Part shown: one piece after another, positions 19,052-28,323 of the stretch
Position numbering within the stretch: position 1 is the first letter of the stretch
Layout: every line of letters starts with the position of its first letter
Source: Pseudomonas sp. NKUCC02_KPG
GTDB lineage: Bacteria; Pseudomonadota; Gammaproteobacteria; Pseudomonadales; Pseudomonadaceae
DNA: 64,000 bases
Direction: 5' to 3'
NCBI RefSeq assembly: GCF_019345465.1
Contig: NZ_JAHKRC010000007.1
Span: 186,001 to 250,000 of the forward strand
The notes under the pieces: generated by a model
What the model was told of the DNA's origin: nothing
Seen by the model: the letters and a program-made list of their open reading frames with translations, nothing else
Database searches by the model: none
Position numbers and translations under genes: made by a program

Positions 19052-19330
19052 TCAGTGATAATCAACGATTTCTACCGCTTCAGGGCCATTCGCGCCCCAA
19101 ATGAAGCAGATTCGCCATTGTGCGTTGATGCGAATGCTGTGCTGGCCTTTGCGGTTGCCGCCCAACGCTTCGAGCCGATTGCCAGGAGGCGACAGTAAAT
19201 CGGCCAGCACGGATGCAGCATCTAGCATCGTTAATTTGCGTTCTACCACATTGATAATGTCTGACCATGCACGGGTCTTGCCACTTCGGAACAGACGTTC
19301 AGTTCGGCAGCACTTGAAGTTTATTATCAT
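19052..19330 (-). CDS. higB: HigB-family mRNA interferase toxin
   Basis: Ninety-two residues, RelE superfamily, ribosome-dependent mRNase. Family motifs: FRSGKTRAW, LEALGGNRKGQHSIRINAQWRICFIW and a C-terminal VEIVDYH with the conserved final His. All regions look intact, so the toxin is probably functional. It is upstream of higA in one operon behind a palindromic promoter. Confidence 0.93.
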   Translation of the reverse strand: MIINFKCCRTERLFRSGKTRAWSDIINVVERKLTMLDAASVLADLLSPPGNRLEALGGNRKGQHSIRINAQWRICFIWGANGPEAVEIVDYH

Positions 19331-19355
19331 AGTTAATGGATAACGTTATTCGTTA
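19320..19355 (-). promoter_or_regulatory. higBA promoter/operator region
   Basis: AT-rich stretch immediately upstream of higB with a perfect 10-base palindrome ATAACGTTAT (19340-19349), a wider ATTATC...GATAAC dyad, and TATGAT on the minus strand as a likely -10. HigA proteins repress at such dyads; binding here is inferred. Confidence 0.5.
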
Positions 19356-19505
19356 ATTTTAGAGGGTTGTGCGTTTTATGCAACCGAACTTTGGCAGCTC
19401 GCCGGTCGTGTTTGCATGCACATTCACATCCCGTATCCATTACACCCCTGCCCTCGGCTCCTGATTCGCGCAGGATGAGTTTTTTGCGAACTCAAGGAAT
19501 GAGTC

Positions 19506-20999
19506 ATGGCTCTGGCTATCGTTTACAGCCGCGCCCAGGTGGGTGTCGAGGCGCCTGCCGTCATGGTCGAGGCGCATCTGGCCAATGGATTGCCCGCGTT
19601 AACACTGGTCGGCTTGCCTGAAGCGGCCGTCAAGGAAAGCAAAGACCGGGTGCGCAGCGCGATCCTCAATTGCGGGCTGGATTTCCCGGCCCGGCGAATC
19701 ACTCTTAATCTGGCGCCCGCCGATCTGCCCAAGGACGGCGGGCGTTTTGATGTGGCCATTGCCCTGGGAATCCTGGCGGCCAGCGGGCAAATACCGGCCG
19801 CAGCGTTGGAGCAGGTGGAGTGCCTGGGCGAATTGGCGTTGTCGGGTGCAATCAGGTCTGTCCAGGGCGTTTTGCCAGCGGCGTTGGCGGCCCGTGCTGC
19901 GGGACGGGCCCTGGTGGTGCCGCTGGCCAATGCCGAAGAGGCCTGCCTTGCATCCGGGCTTGAAGTGATCGCGGTCGAGCACTTGTTGCAGCTGGTGGCA
20001 CATTTCGCAGCGCGTGAGGTGATTGAGCCTTATGTCGCCAGCGGCTTATTGCAGTTGAGCAAACCTTATCCTGATCTGATCGATGTCCAGGGGCAGCTTT
20101 CGGCAAAGCGGGCGTTATTGATTGCCGCCGCAGGCAGCCACAATCTGCTGTTTTGCGGCCCGCCCGGTACCGGCAAGACCTTGTTGGCCAGCCGCCTGCC
20201 CGGGTTGTTGCCGCCGCTCAACGAACAAGAGGCGCTTGAGGTTGCGGCCATTCAGTCGGTGGTCAGCCATGTGCCGCTGAACTGCTGGCCACAGCGCCCG
20301 TTTCGTCAGCCTCACCACTCGGCCTCCGGCCCTGCGCTGGTGGGTGGCGGCTCAAAGCCACAACCCGGCGAGATCACGCTGGCGCATCACGGCGTGTTGT
20401 TTCTTGATGAGCTTCCCGAGTTTGATCGCAAGGTGCTGGAAGTCCTCAGGGAGCCAATGGAGTCCGGCTTTATCGTGATTGCCCGCGCCCGGGATCGAAT
20501 GCGCTTTCCGGCGCGCTTCCAACTGGTCGCGGCCATGAACCCCTGCCCCTGTGGATATCTTGGTGAGCCCACAGGCCGCTGCCGTTGTACCCCGGAGCAG
20601 ATCCAGCGGTATCGCAACAAACTTTCCGGACCGTTGCTCGACCGCATTGATTTGCATCTGACCGTGGCGCGCGAGACCACGTCGCTCAACCCGCCCCTTG
20701 CCTCTGGCGATACCACGGCCATCTCGGCGGCATTGGTGGCAGCAGCACGTGAGCGTCAGTTACAGCGTCAGGGGTGTGCCAATGCCTTTCTCGATCTGCC
20801 GGGGGTGCGTACACAGTGCCGGCTGAGTGAGGTGGACAACGCCTGGCTGGAGACCGCCTGCGAGCGGATGACGTTGTCGCTGCGGGCGGCACACCGGATA
20901 TTGAAGGTGGCAAGGACCTTGGCCGATCTGGAGCAGCTGCAAGGCATTGAGCGCAGGCACCTGGCGCAGGCGTTGCAGTATCGGCCGGTAACAGGGTGA
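19506..20999 (+). CDS. comM: YifB/ComM family AAA+ Mg-chelatase-like ATPase
   Basis: Cytosolic AAA+ protein of 497 residues. N-terminal Lon-protease-like fold domain (about 1-170), Walker A CGPPGTGKTLLASR (about residue 215), Walker B GVLFLDELPEF, sensor region and the Cys-rich MNPCPCGYLGEPTGRCRC before the C-terminal domain. ComM is a helicase promoting branch migration during natural transformation in Vibrio and Acinetobacter; the Pseudomonas role is assumed similar. AAGGAATGA precedes the ATG. Confidence 0.93.
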   Translation: MALAIVYSRAQVGVEAPAVMVEAHLANGLPALTLVGLPEAAVKESKDRVRSAILNCGLDFPARRITLNLAPADLPKDGGRFDVAIALGILAASGQIPAAALEQVECLGELALSGAIRSVQGVLPAALAARAAGRALVVPLANAEEACLASGLEVIAVEHLLQLVAHFAAREVIEPYVASGLLQLSKPYPDLIDVQGQLSAKRALLIAAAGSHNLLFCGPPGTGKTLLASRLPGLLPPLNEQEALEVAAIQSVVSHVPLNCWPQRPFRQPHHSASGPALVGGGSKPQPGEITLAHHGVLFLDELPEFDRKVLEVLREPMESGFIVIARARDRMRFPARFQLVAAMNPCPCGYLGEPTGRCRCTPEQIQRYRNKLSGPLLDRIDLHLTVARETTSLNPPLASGDTTAISAALVAAARERQLQRQGCANAFLDLPGVRTQCRLSEVDNAWLETACERMTLSLRAAHRILKVARTLADLEQLQGIERRHLAQALQYRPVTG

Positions 21000-21008
21000 T
21001 AGGCCCGG

Positions 21009-21929
21009 CTACTTCATTCGCTCCACCTCTGGCAGCTCCATCGCGGCGACTTCATGTTGCAGAAAGTCGCTCAGACGGCGCAGGCGCTCACCACCAGGAC
21101 GGGTTTTTGGCCAGACCAGATAGTAATTTTCGCCGCTGGCCACGGCGGCCGGGAATGGCAGGCTAAGGCGACCCTGAGCAACGTCTTCGGCAACCATCAG
21201 CAAGTCGCCCATGGAGATGCCATACCCCCGGGCGGCAGCGATCATGCCCAGCTCCAGGGTGTCAAAAACCTGCCCGCCCTTGAGTGAAACCTGCCCGCTC
21301 AGGCCCATGCAGTCGAGCCAGCGGCGCCAGTCACGGCGATCGGGAGTGGGGTGCAGCAGTTCGGTGGCAGCCAGGCGCGTGACGTCCCAAGGCGTGTCGT
21401 CCTGTACGGCGGGCGCGCCGACCGGGATCAGCATCTCGGGAAACAACAGCGTGGCCTCCCAGTCAGGCGGAAAGTGTCCATTGCTTAGCAGTACGGCGCA
21501 GTCGAATGGCTCCTGATTGAAGTCCACATTGTCGATGTCCATCCAGGCGCTGGTCAGTTGCACCTCGTTACCGGCCTGCAGGTGGCGAAATCGGCTCAGA
21601 CGGGCCAGTAGCCAACGCATGGTCAGGGTCGAGGGGGCCTTCATGCGCAAGGTGTCATCTTCGGCGCGTAAAGTGGTGCAGGCACGTTCCAGGGCGGCAA
21701 AGCCTTCGCGCACACCCGGCAGCAGCAAGCGGGCGGCTTCGGTGAGTTGCAGGCTGCGGCCATTGCGCTGGAACAACCGGCAGGCGAAATGCGCTTCCAG
21801 GGTCTTGATATGTCGGCTGACGGCGCTTTGGGTGATCGACAGCTCTTCTCCCGCTCGGGTAAACGAGCTATGGCGAGCTGCCGCTTCAAAGGCGCGCAAG
21901 GCATAAAGAGGAGGAAGGCTACGAGACAT
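21009..21929 (-). CDS. LysR-family transcriptional regulator, GcvA-like
   Basis: 306 residues. N-terminal winged helix (PPLYALRAFEAAARHSSFTRAGEELSITQSAVSRHIKTLE) of the GcvA/AmpR type and a C-terminal effector-binding domain. The ATG at 21929 (SRSLPPLYALR) fits the family; the frame open to 21983 adds 18 unlikely residues. It diverges from the MATE pump with 152 bases between, the usual arrangement of a LysR regulator and its target. Ligand unknown. Confidence 0.9.
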   Translation of the reverse strand: MSRSLPPLYALRAFEAAARHSSFTRAGEELSITQSAVSRHIKTLEAHFACRLFQRNGRSLQLTEAARLLLPGVREGFAALERACTTLRAEDDTLRMKAPSTLTMRWLLARLSRFRHLQAGNEVQLTSAWMDIDNVDFNQEPFDCAVLLSNGHFPPDWEATLLFPEMLIPVGAPAVQDDTPWDVTRLAATELLHPTPDRRDWRRWLDCMGLSGQVSLKGGQVFDTLELGMIAAARGYGISMGDLLMVAEDVAQGRLSLPFPAAVASGENYYLVWPKTRPGGERLRRLSDFLQHEVAAMELPEVERMK

Positions 21930-22081
21930 TGAGATTGTTCCTATCGTGTCACAGTCGGTGGTGAGAACTATAAGCTTACGCATGAGTTTTAGTCATGCTA
22001 CGGATCGTTTTTATCCCTTTGCTTAAAACACTCAACGCGCCGAGAATCAGGCCTTTCAACGCACCTATAGAAATCTGACTG

Positions 22082-23482
22082 ATGACCAAACAGCATCCTG
22101 CACGTATCGAACTCTGGGCAATCATGCGGCTGGCAGGGCCGCTGATCGCCTCTCAGTTGGCTCACATGCTGATGGTGCTGACCGATACGCTGATGATGGC
22201 GCGCCTGAGCCCAGAGGCTCTGGCTGGCGGGAGTCTGGGTGCGGCCAGCTACTCGTTCGTGTCGATTTTTTGCATTGGTGTCATTGCTGCCGTGGGTACG
22301 CTGGTGTCGATTCGCCAGGGCGCGGGTGACATTGAAGGCGCGACCCGTCTTACACAGGCGGGTCTGTGGCTGGCCTGGGGGCTGGCGCTGGGGGGCGCGG
22401 TGATGCTGTGGAATATCAAGCCGCTGTTGCTGTTGTTCGGCCAGACGCCCACCAACGTTGAGGCCGCTGGCCAGTTCCTGATGCTGTTGCCGTTCGCTTT
22501 GCCCGGCTACATGACGTTTATGGCCCTGCGCGGTTTTACCAGTGCCATGGGCCGGGCCACGCCAGTGATGGTAATCAGCCTGATCGGCACCGTGGCCAAC
22601 TTCCTGCTCAATTACGCACTGATTACCGGTATGTTCGGCCTGCCTAAGCTGGGCTTGATGGGCATCGGCCTGGTCACGGCGATTGTGGCGACCTTCATGG
22701 CGCTGGGCCTGGCCTGGCATATCCACCGTCATCCGGCCTACGACGCGTATCCGATCAGCAAAGGCCTGTCGCGGATCAATCTGACTTATTTGCGTGAGCT
22801 GTGGCGCCTCGGCCTGCCGATTGGCGGTACGTACGCGGTGGAGGTCGGGCTGTTTGCGTTCGCGGCGCTGTGCATGGGCACCATGGGCAGCACGCAACTG
22901 GCTGCGCACCAGATTGCGCTGCAAATCGTATCGGTGGCGTTTATGGTGCCGGCGGGCATGTCGTACGCAATCACCATGCGTATTGGTCAGCACTATGGCG
23001 GCGGAGACTTGCTGCGGGCGCGCCTGGCGGGCCGGGTCGGGATCGGCTGCGGTGCGGTGATCATGCTGGGCTTCTCTGTGGTGTTCTGGTTCTTGCCGAC
23101 CCAACTCATCGGTTTGTTCCTGGATTACAACGATCCGGCGTTCCGCCCGGTATTCGAGTTGGCGGTGAGCTTGTTGGCGGTGGCTGCCTGGTTTGAGCTG
23201 TTTGATGGAGCACAGACCATCGCGATGGGTGCCATTCGCGGGCTTAAGGATGCCAAGACAACGTTTCTGGTGGGGCTGTTTTGCTATTGGGTGATTGGTG
23301 CGCCGATGGCCTGGATGCTGGCGTTTACTTTCGAGTGGGGCCCGACCGGCGTGTGGTGGGGCCTGGCACTGGGCCTGGCCTGTGCCTCGATCAGCCTGAC
23401 GCTGGCGTTCGAATGGAAGATGCGGCGCATGATCAAGCAGGAGCGCAAGGTGGCGAAAGTGGCGGGCTTGAGTGCGGCATAA
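22082..23482 (+). CDS. MATE-family multidrug efflux transporter (NorM type)
   Basis: Inner-membrane antiporter of 466 residues with about twelve membrane segments in two homologous halves. The first half contains the MATE motif region MLMVLTDTLMMARLSPEALAGGSLG with Asp in helix 1, the second repeats it (MGTMGSTQLAAHQIALQIV). Expected to export cationic drugs and dyes using H+ or Na+. The last 20 residues are basic and cytosolic. Probably regulated by the divergent LysR protein. Confidence 0.92.
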   Translation: MTKQHPARIELWAIMRLAGPLIASQLAHMLMVLTDTLMMARLSPEALAGGSLGAASYSFVSIFCIGVIAAVGTLVSIRQGAGDIEGATRLTQAGLWLAWGLALGGAVMLWNIKPLLLLFGQTPTNVEAAGQFLMLLPFALPGYMTFMALRGFTSAMGRATPVMVISLIGTVANFLLNYALITGMFGLPKLGLMGIGLVTAIVATFMALGLAWHIHRHPAYDAYPISKGLSRINLTYLRELWRLGLPIGGTYAVEVGLFAFAALCMGTMGSTQLAAHQIALQIVSVAFMVPAGMSYAITMRIGQHYGGGDLLRARLAGRVGIGCGAVIMLGFSVVFWFLPTQLIGLFLDYNDPAFRPVFELAVSLLAVAAWFELFDGAQTIAMGAIRGLKDAKTTFLVGLFCYWVIGAPMAWMLAFTFEWGPTGVWWGLALGLACASISLTLAFEWKMRRMIKQERKVAKVAGLSAA

Positions 23483-23506
23483 CCGCTTGGGAGAGGGTCA
23501 GGCTTT

Positions 23507-23593
23507 TGTGGGCGCGGGCTTGCTCGCGATGCAGGACCCGCGGTCTGTCAGGTAAGCCTGGGTGAGGCCATCGTGAGCAAGCCCGCTCCCACA
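23507..23593. repeat. REP-type palindrome pair, family A
   Basis: Left arm GTGGGCGCGGGCTTGCTCGC carries one change against the consensus; the right arm GTGAGCAAGCCCGCTCCCAC has another. Lies between convergent MATE and phosphodiesterase genes. Confidence 0.88.
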
Positions 23594-23628
23594 GATAGAT
23601 CCCACCGTTTCACAGGTTATGTTGTGGG

Positions 23629-25296
23629 CTAGATCGCCTGCGGCACCTGCTGCTGAGCCCCAAACGTCAAGTATTCCACCAGATCCGCCAGCGGCAGCGG
23701 TTTGCTGATGAAGTAACCCTGTACCTGATCGCAGCCAAAGTCGCGCAAAAGGGCAAGTTGTTCAGGGGTTTCGACGCCTTCGGCGACTACTTCCAGCTTC
23801 AGGTTATGGGCCAGGTTGATCATGGCGTGGACCAGCTTGCGGTTCTCTTCGCGGCCTTCCATGCCGCCAACAAAGCTTTTGTCGATCTTGAGCAGCGCAA
23901 TCGGCAAGCTGTTGAGGTGCACAAACGATGAGAACCCCGTACCAAAATCATCCAGCGAAAAACGCACGCCGAGTCGGCCCAGTGCATCCATCGTCTGCTT
24001 GACCAGGTCACTGCGCCGCATCACGGCTGTTTCTGTCAGTTCGAATTCCAGCCATTGCGCTTCAACACCGCGCTCGATGATCAAGCGGCTGAGGGTCGAG
24101 AGCAGCTGGCTGTCCTGAAACTGGCGAAACGACAGGTTGACCGCCATGTGCAACGGTTCCAGCCCGCGTTCACGCAGCGACTGCATATCGCGAAGAGCCC
24201 GGGAGATGACCCAGTAACCCAGCGGTACAATCAGCCCGCTCTGCTCTGCAAGAGGCACAAACTCACTGGGCGCCAGCAGGCCTCGCTCGGCGTGGCGCCA
24301 GCGTACCAGCGCCTCCAGCCCGACGATCTGCCCCGTGCCCAGATCCAGGCGCGGCTGGTAATGCAGTTCCAGTTCATCGCGGCGCAGGGCGCGGCGAAGC
24401 TCGCTTTCGAGGTCGGCCAGGCTGCGGGCATTGCGATTGATGCGTTCGTTGAAGACGTGGAAGGTGCAGCCCTGGGTGCTTTTGGCCTGCTGCATGGCGA
24501 TGTGCGCGTGCCACATCAGCGGGTCGGCCCCGGCGTTGGCCCGCGCATGGGCGATGCCCAGGCTGCAGCCAATCAGCAGGCTTTCGCCGTCGACCCAGTA
24601 GGGCTCAGCCATCACCTCGGTGATCCGCTCGGCCATCCACTCGGCACGCTCGGGCGCACGATGGGTATTGATCAAGAGCGCGAACTCGTCGCTTCCCAGC
24701 CTCGCCAACTGGTCGCCGGCTTCGAGCTGGCTTTTGAGGCGCGCCACCACCTGCAGGATCAGGCGATCGCCAGCCTGATGGCCCAGTGCATCGTTGGCGT
24801 GGCGAAAGTTGTCCAGGTCCAGATGGCCGAGGGCGATGCCGCGACCGTCACTTTCGGCCAGGCGCACTGCCAGCAGGGTCTGAAAGCCCTGACGGTTGGC
24901 GATGCCGGTCAGCGGGTCTTCTTCGGCCAGACGTTGCAGCGTGTGCTCGAGCACGCCGCGTTCGCGTACATGGCGCAGGCAACGGCGCAGGACATCGGGA
25001 GTCAGGCTGGTGCTGACCAGCCAGTCGCTGACACCCCGGGGTGACGTTGCAGGTTCGGTGTCGAGCAGCAAAACCGTGGGCAAGCGGCAGCGGCCCGCTG
25101 AAGGCTGCAGGTCCGCCGTGGTCAGGAGCAGCGCATTGCGATCGTTCTCGAACAGATGGCTGACAGATTCCCAGCTCGGCGCGGTTATCATGACGGCCGC
25201 ACTTCCCATGGGCGCCAGACATTCACGTAATAACGTTGCCCATGATGGCTCTTCGGCCAATAGCAGTAAACGCAAGGGTTCGACAGGCGTAGACAA
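23629..25296 (-). CDS. c-di-GMP phosphodiesterase, receiver-like + GGDEF + EAL
   Basis: 555 residues in three parts. Residues about 1-115 resemble a degenerate response-regulator receiver. Residues about 125-290 form a GGDEF domain whose signature reads GSDEF, so cyclase activity is doubtful. Residues about 300-545 form an EAL domain with GLEALVRW, NLSFRQF, ELTET, DDFGTGFSS, KIDKSFV and VAEGVETPEQ all intact, predicting hydrolysis of c-di-GMP. The start is TTG with GGGAG upstream. By order next to rep it corresponds to P. aeruginosa PA5295 (ProE), reported to lower exopolysaccharide; orthology is inferred. Confidence 0.9.
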   Translation of the reverse strand: MSTPVEPLRLLLLAEEPSWATLLRECLAPMGSAAVMITAPSWESVSHLFENDRNALLLTTADLQPSAGRCRLPTVLLLDTEPATSPRGVSDWLVSTSLTPDVLRRCLRHVRERGVLEHTLQRLAEEDPLTGIANRQGFQTLLAVRLAESDGRGIALGHLDLDNFRHANDALGHQAGDRLILQVVARLKSQLEAGDQLARLGSDEFALLINTHRAPERAEWMAERITEVMAEPYWVDGESLLIGCSLGIAHARANAGADPLMWHAHIAMQQAKSTQGCTFHVFNERINRNARSLADLESELRRALRRDELELHYQPRLDLGTGQIVGLEALVRWRHAERGLLAPSEFVPLAEQSGLIVPLGYWVISRALRDMQSLRERGLEPLHMAVNLSFRQFQDSQLLSTLSRLIIERGVEAQWLEFELTETAVMRRSDLVKQTMDALGRLGVRFSLDDFGTGFSSFVHLNSLPIALLKIDKSFVGGMEGREENRKLVHAMINLAHNLKLEVVAEGVETPEQLALLRDFGCDQVQGYFISKPLPLADLVEYLTFGAQQQVPQAI

Positions 25297-25557
25297 GCTA
25301 GCTCCCTAGACTCTGCAAAAATTCGGGCGGTGGGCATTATGACGTGCCAGCAACCAATGGCAATGACACTGGTTATCAAATACGTATTTGCTGTATTAAT
25401 CCTACGGTAGCTGCAAATACTCATGGCATCCTGCGCGAAAGTAACAAAAGCGGCAAATTAAGATGATGTGGCATGTCACACCGTCGCACAGAGGCAGCAA
25501 TATTTGCTCAGCCTGTTAAAATGCCCGCCCTTTTTACACACGACCCCTGATCTCGTC

Positions 25558-27567
25558 ATGTCCCGACTCAATCCCCGGCAGCAAGAAGCCGTGAGCTATG
25601 TCGGCGGCCCTCTATTGGTGCTCGCCGGCGCGGGCTCCGGCAAAACCAGCGTGATTACCCGCAAAATCGCGCACCTGATCCAGAACTGTGGCATCCGTGC
25701 CCAGTACATCGTCGCCATGACGTTTACCAATAAAGCCGCCCGCGAGATGAAAGAGCGTGTCGGCACCCTGCTTAAAAAGGGTGAAGGTCGTGGCTTGACG
25801 GTGTGCACGTTCCACAACCTGGGGCTGAACATTATCCGCAAGGAGCATGCGCGGCTGGGTTACAAGCCGGGTTTCTCGATCTTTGACGAAGCTGACGTCA
25901 AAGCGCTGATGACCGACATCATGCAGAAGGAATACTCGGGCGACGACGGGGTCGACGAAATCAAGAACATGATCGGCTCGTGGAAAAACGACCTGATCCT
26001 GCCGCCCCAGGCGCTGGAAAATGCGCGCAACCCCAAGGAGCAGACGGCAGCCATCGTCTACACCCACTACCAGCGCACGCTCAAGGCCTACAACGCAGTG
26101 GACTTTGACGACCTGATCCTGCTGCCGGTGAAGTTGTTCGAAGAGCACGCCGACATTCTTGAGAAGTGGCAGAACAAAGTTCGTTACCTGTTGGTGGATG
26201 AATATCAGGACACCAACGCCAGCCAGTACCTGCTGGTCAAATACCTGATCGGCAAGCGCAATCAGTTCACCGTGGTCGGTGACGACGACCAGTCGATCTA
26301 CGCCTGGCGCGGCGCCCGTCCTGAAAACCTGATGTTGCTCAAGGACGATTACCCGTCCTTGAAAGTGGTGATGCTGGAGCAAAACTATCGCTCCACCAGC
26401 CGTATCCTGCGCTGCGCCAACATCCTGATTGCCAACAATCCGCACGAGTTCGAGAAGCAATTGTGGAGCGAGATGGGCCACGGCGACGAAGTGCGGGTGA
26501 TTCGCTGTCGCAACGAAGACGCCGAAGCCGAGCGCGTAGCCGTCGAGATTCTGACCCTGCACCTGCGCACCGACCGGCCGTACAGCGACTTTGCGATTCT
26601 GTACCGCGGTAACTATCAGGCCAAATTGATCGAGTTGAAGCTGCAACACCATCAGATTCCCTATCGTCTGTCGGGTGGTAACAGCTTCTTCGGGCGTCAG
26701 GAAGTAAAAGACCTGATGGCGTATTTCCGTCTGATTGTGAACCCGGATGACGACAACGCCTTCCTGCGCGTGATCAACGTCCCGCGTCGCGAGATCGGTT
26801 CGACCACGCTGGAAAAGCTGGGTAACTACGCGACCGAACGCAAAATCTCGATGTATGCCGCCACCGATGAAATCGGCCTGGGTGAGCATCTGGATGCCCG
26901 CTTTACTGATCGCCTGGGACGCTTCAAGCGTTTTATGGACCGTGTGCGTCAACAATGCTCAGGCGAAGACCCGATCTCTGCACTGCGCAGCATGATCATG
27001 GACATCGACTACGAGAACTGGCTGCGCACCAACAGCTCCAGTGAAAAGGCGGCGGACTACCGCATGTCCAACGTCTGGTTCCTGGTCGAGGCGTTGAAAA
27101 ACACCCTCGAGAAAGACGAAGACGGTGCCATGACTATCGAGGAAGCCATTGGCAAGCTGGTGTTGCGCGACATGCTTGAGCGCCAGCAGGAAGAGGAAGA
27201 CGGTGCCGAAGGCGTGCAGATGATGACGTTGCACGCGTCGAAGGGCCTGGAGTTTCCTTACGTATTCATCATGGGCATGGAAGAAGAAATCCTGCCGCAC
27301 CGCTCCAGCATTGAAGCGGACACCATTGAAGAAGAACGGCGTCTGGCCTACGTGGGTATTACCCGTGCCCGTGAGACGCTGGCGTTTACCTTCGCCGCCA
27401 AGCGCAAGCAATACGGCGAGATCATCGATTGTGCGCCGAGTCGCTTCCTCGATGAGTTGCCCCCGGACGATCTGGCCTGGGAAGGCAACGACGATACCCC
27501 CACCGAAGTGAAGGCGGTTCGCGGAAATACGGCATTGGCCGATATACGCGCGATGCTAAAACGCTAG
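25558..27567 (+). CDS. rep: ATP-dependent DNA helicase Rep
   Basis: Superfamily 1A 3'-5' helicase, 669 residues, the exact usual length, which clears proteins ahead of replication forks. Walker A AGAGSGKTS with K29, motif Ia TFTNKAAREM, motif II VDEYQDTN, motif III GDDDQSIYAWRGA, motif IV LEQNYRS, motif V MMTLHASKGLEF and motif VI VGITRARE are intact. The ATG at 25558 (SRLNPRQQEAV) matches the family; the frame from 25468 adds 30 residues without support. Confidence 0.97.
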   Translation: MSRLNPRQQEAVSYVGGPLLVLAGAGSGKTSVITRKIAHLIQNCGIRAQYIVAMTFTNKAAREMKERVGTLLKKGEGRGLTVCTFHNLGLNIIRKEHARLGYKPGFSIFDEADVKALMTDIMQKEYSGDDGVDEIKNMIGSWKNDLILPPQALENARNPKEQTAAIVYTHYQRTLKAYNAVDFDDLILLPVKLFEEHADILEKWQNKVRYLLVDEYQDTNASQYLLVKYLIGKRNQFTVVGDDDQSIYAWRGARPENLMLLKDDYPSLKVVMLEQNYRSTSRILRCANILIANNPHEFEKQLWSEMGHGDEVRVIRCRNEDAEAERVAVEILTLHLRTDRPYSDFAILYRGNYQAKLIELKLQHHQIPYRLSGGNSFFGRQEVKDLMAYFRLIVNPDDDNAFLRVINVPRREIGSTTLEKLGNYATERKISMYAATDEIGLGEHLDARFTDRLGRFKRFMDRVRQQCSGEDPISALRSMIMDIDYENWLRTNSSSEKAADYRMSNVWFLVEALKNTLEKDEDGAMTIEEAIGKLVLRDMLERQQEEEDGAEGVQMMTLHASKGLEFPYVFIMGMEEEILPHRSSIEADTIEEERRLAYVGITRARETLAFTFAAKRKQYGEIIDCAPSRFLDELPPDDLAWEGNDDTPTEVKAVRGNTALADIRAMLKR

Positions 27568-27602
27568 AATTGACTATTTTTTACTCTACCTTCAGCGCAT
27601 AA

Positions 27603-28196
<594 letters not shown>

Positions 28197-28230
28197 TACC
28201 TCGACCACCCTGCCCGGGCTTGCTCAGCCC

Positions 28231-28310
28231 CGTAGTCGCTGCCGAAGGCTGCGAGCTTTTTATCGGGGCTGACCAACATCAAAAGCTCGCAGCCTTCGGC
28301 AGCGACTACG
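28231..28310. repeat. REP-type palindrome pair, family B
   Basis: CGTAGTCGCTGCCGAAGGCT and its exact inverse AGCCTTCGGCAGCGACTACG flank about 40 bases, with AAAAGCTCGCAG/CTGCGAGCTTTT extending the arms. Located between convergent xpt and the CoA hydrolase/transferase gene. Confidence 0.9.
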
Positions 28311-28323
28311 GGCCGTGTCGGGT

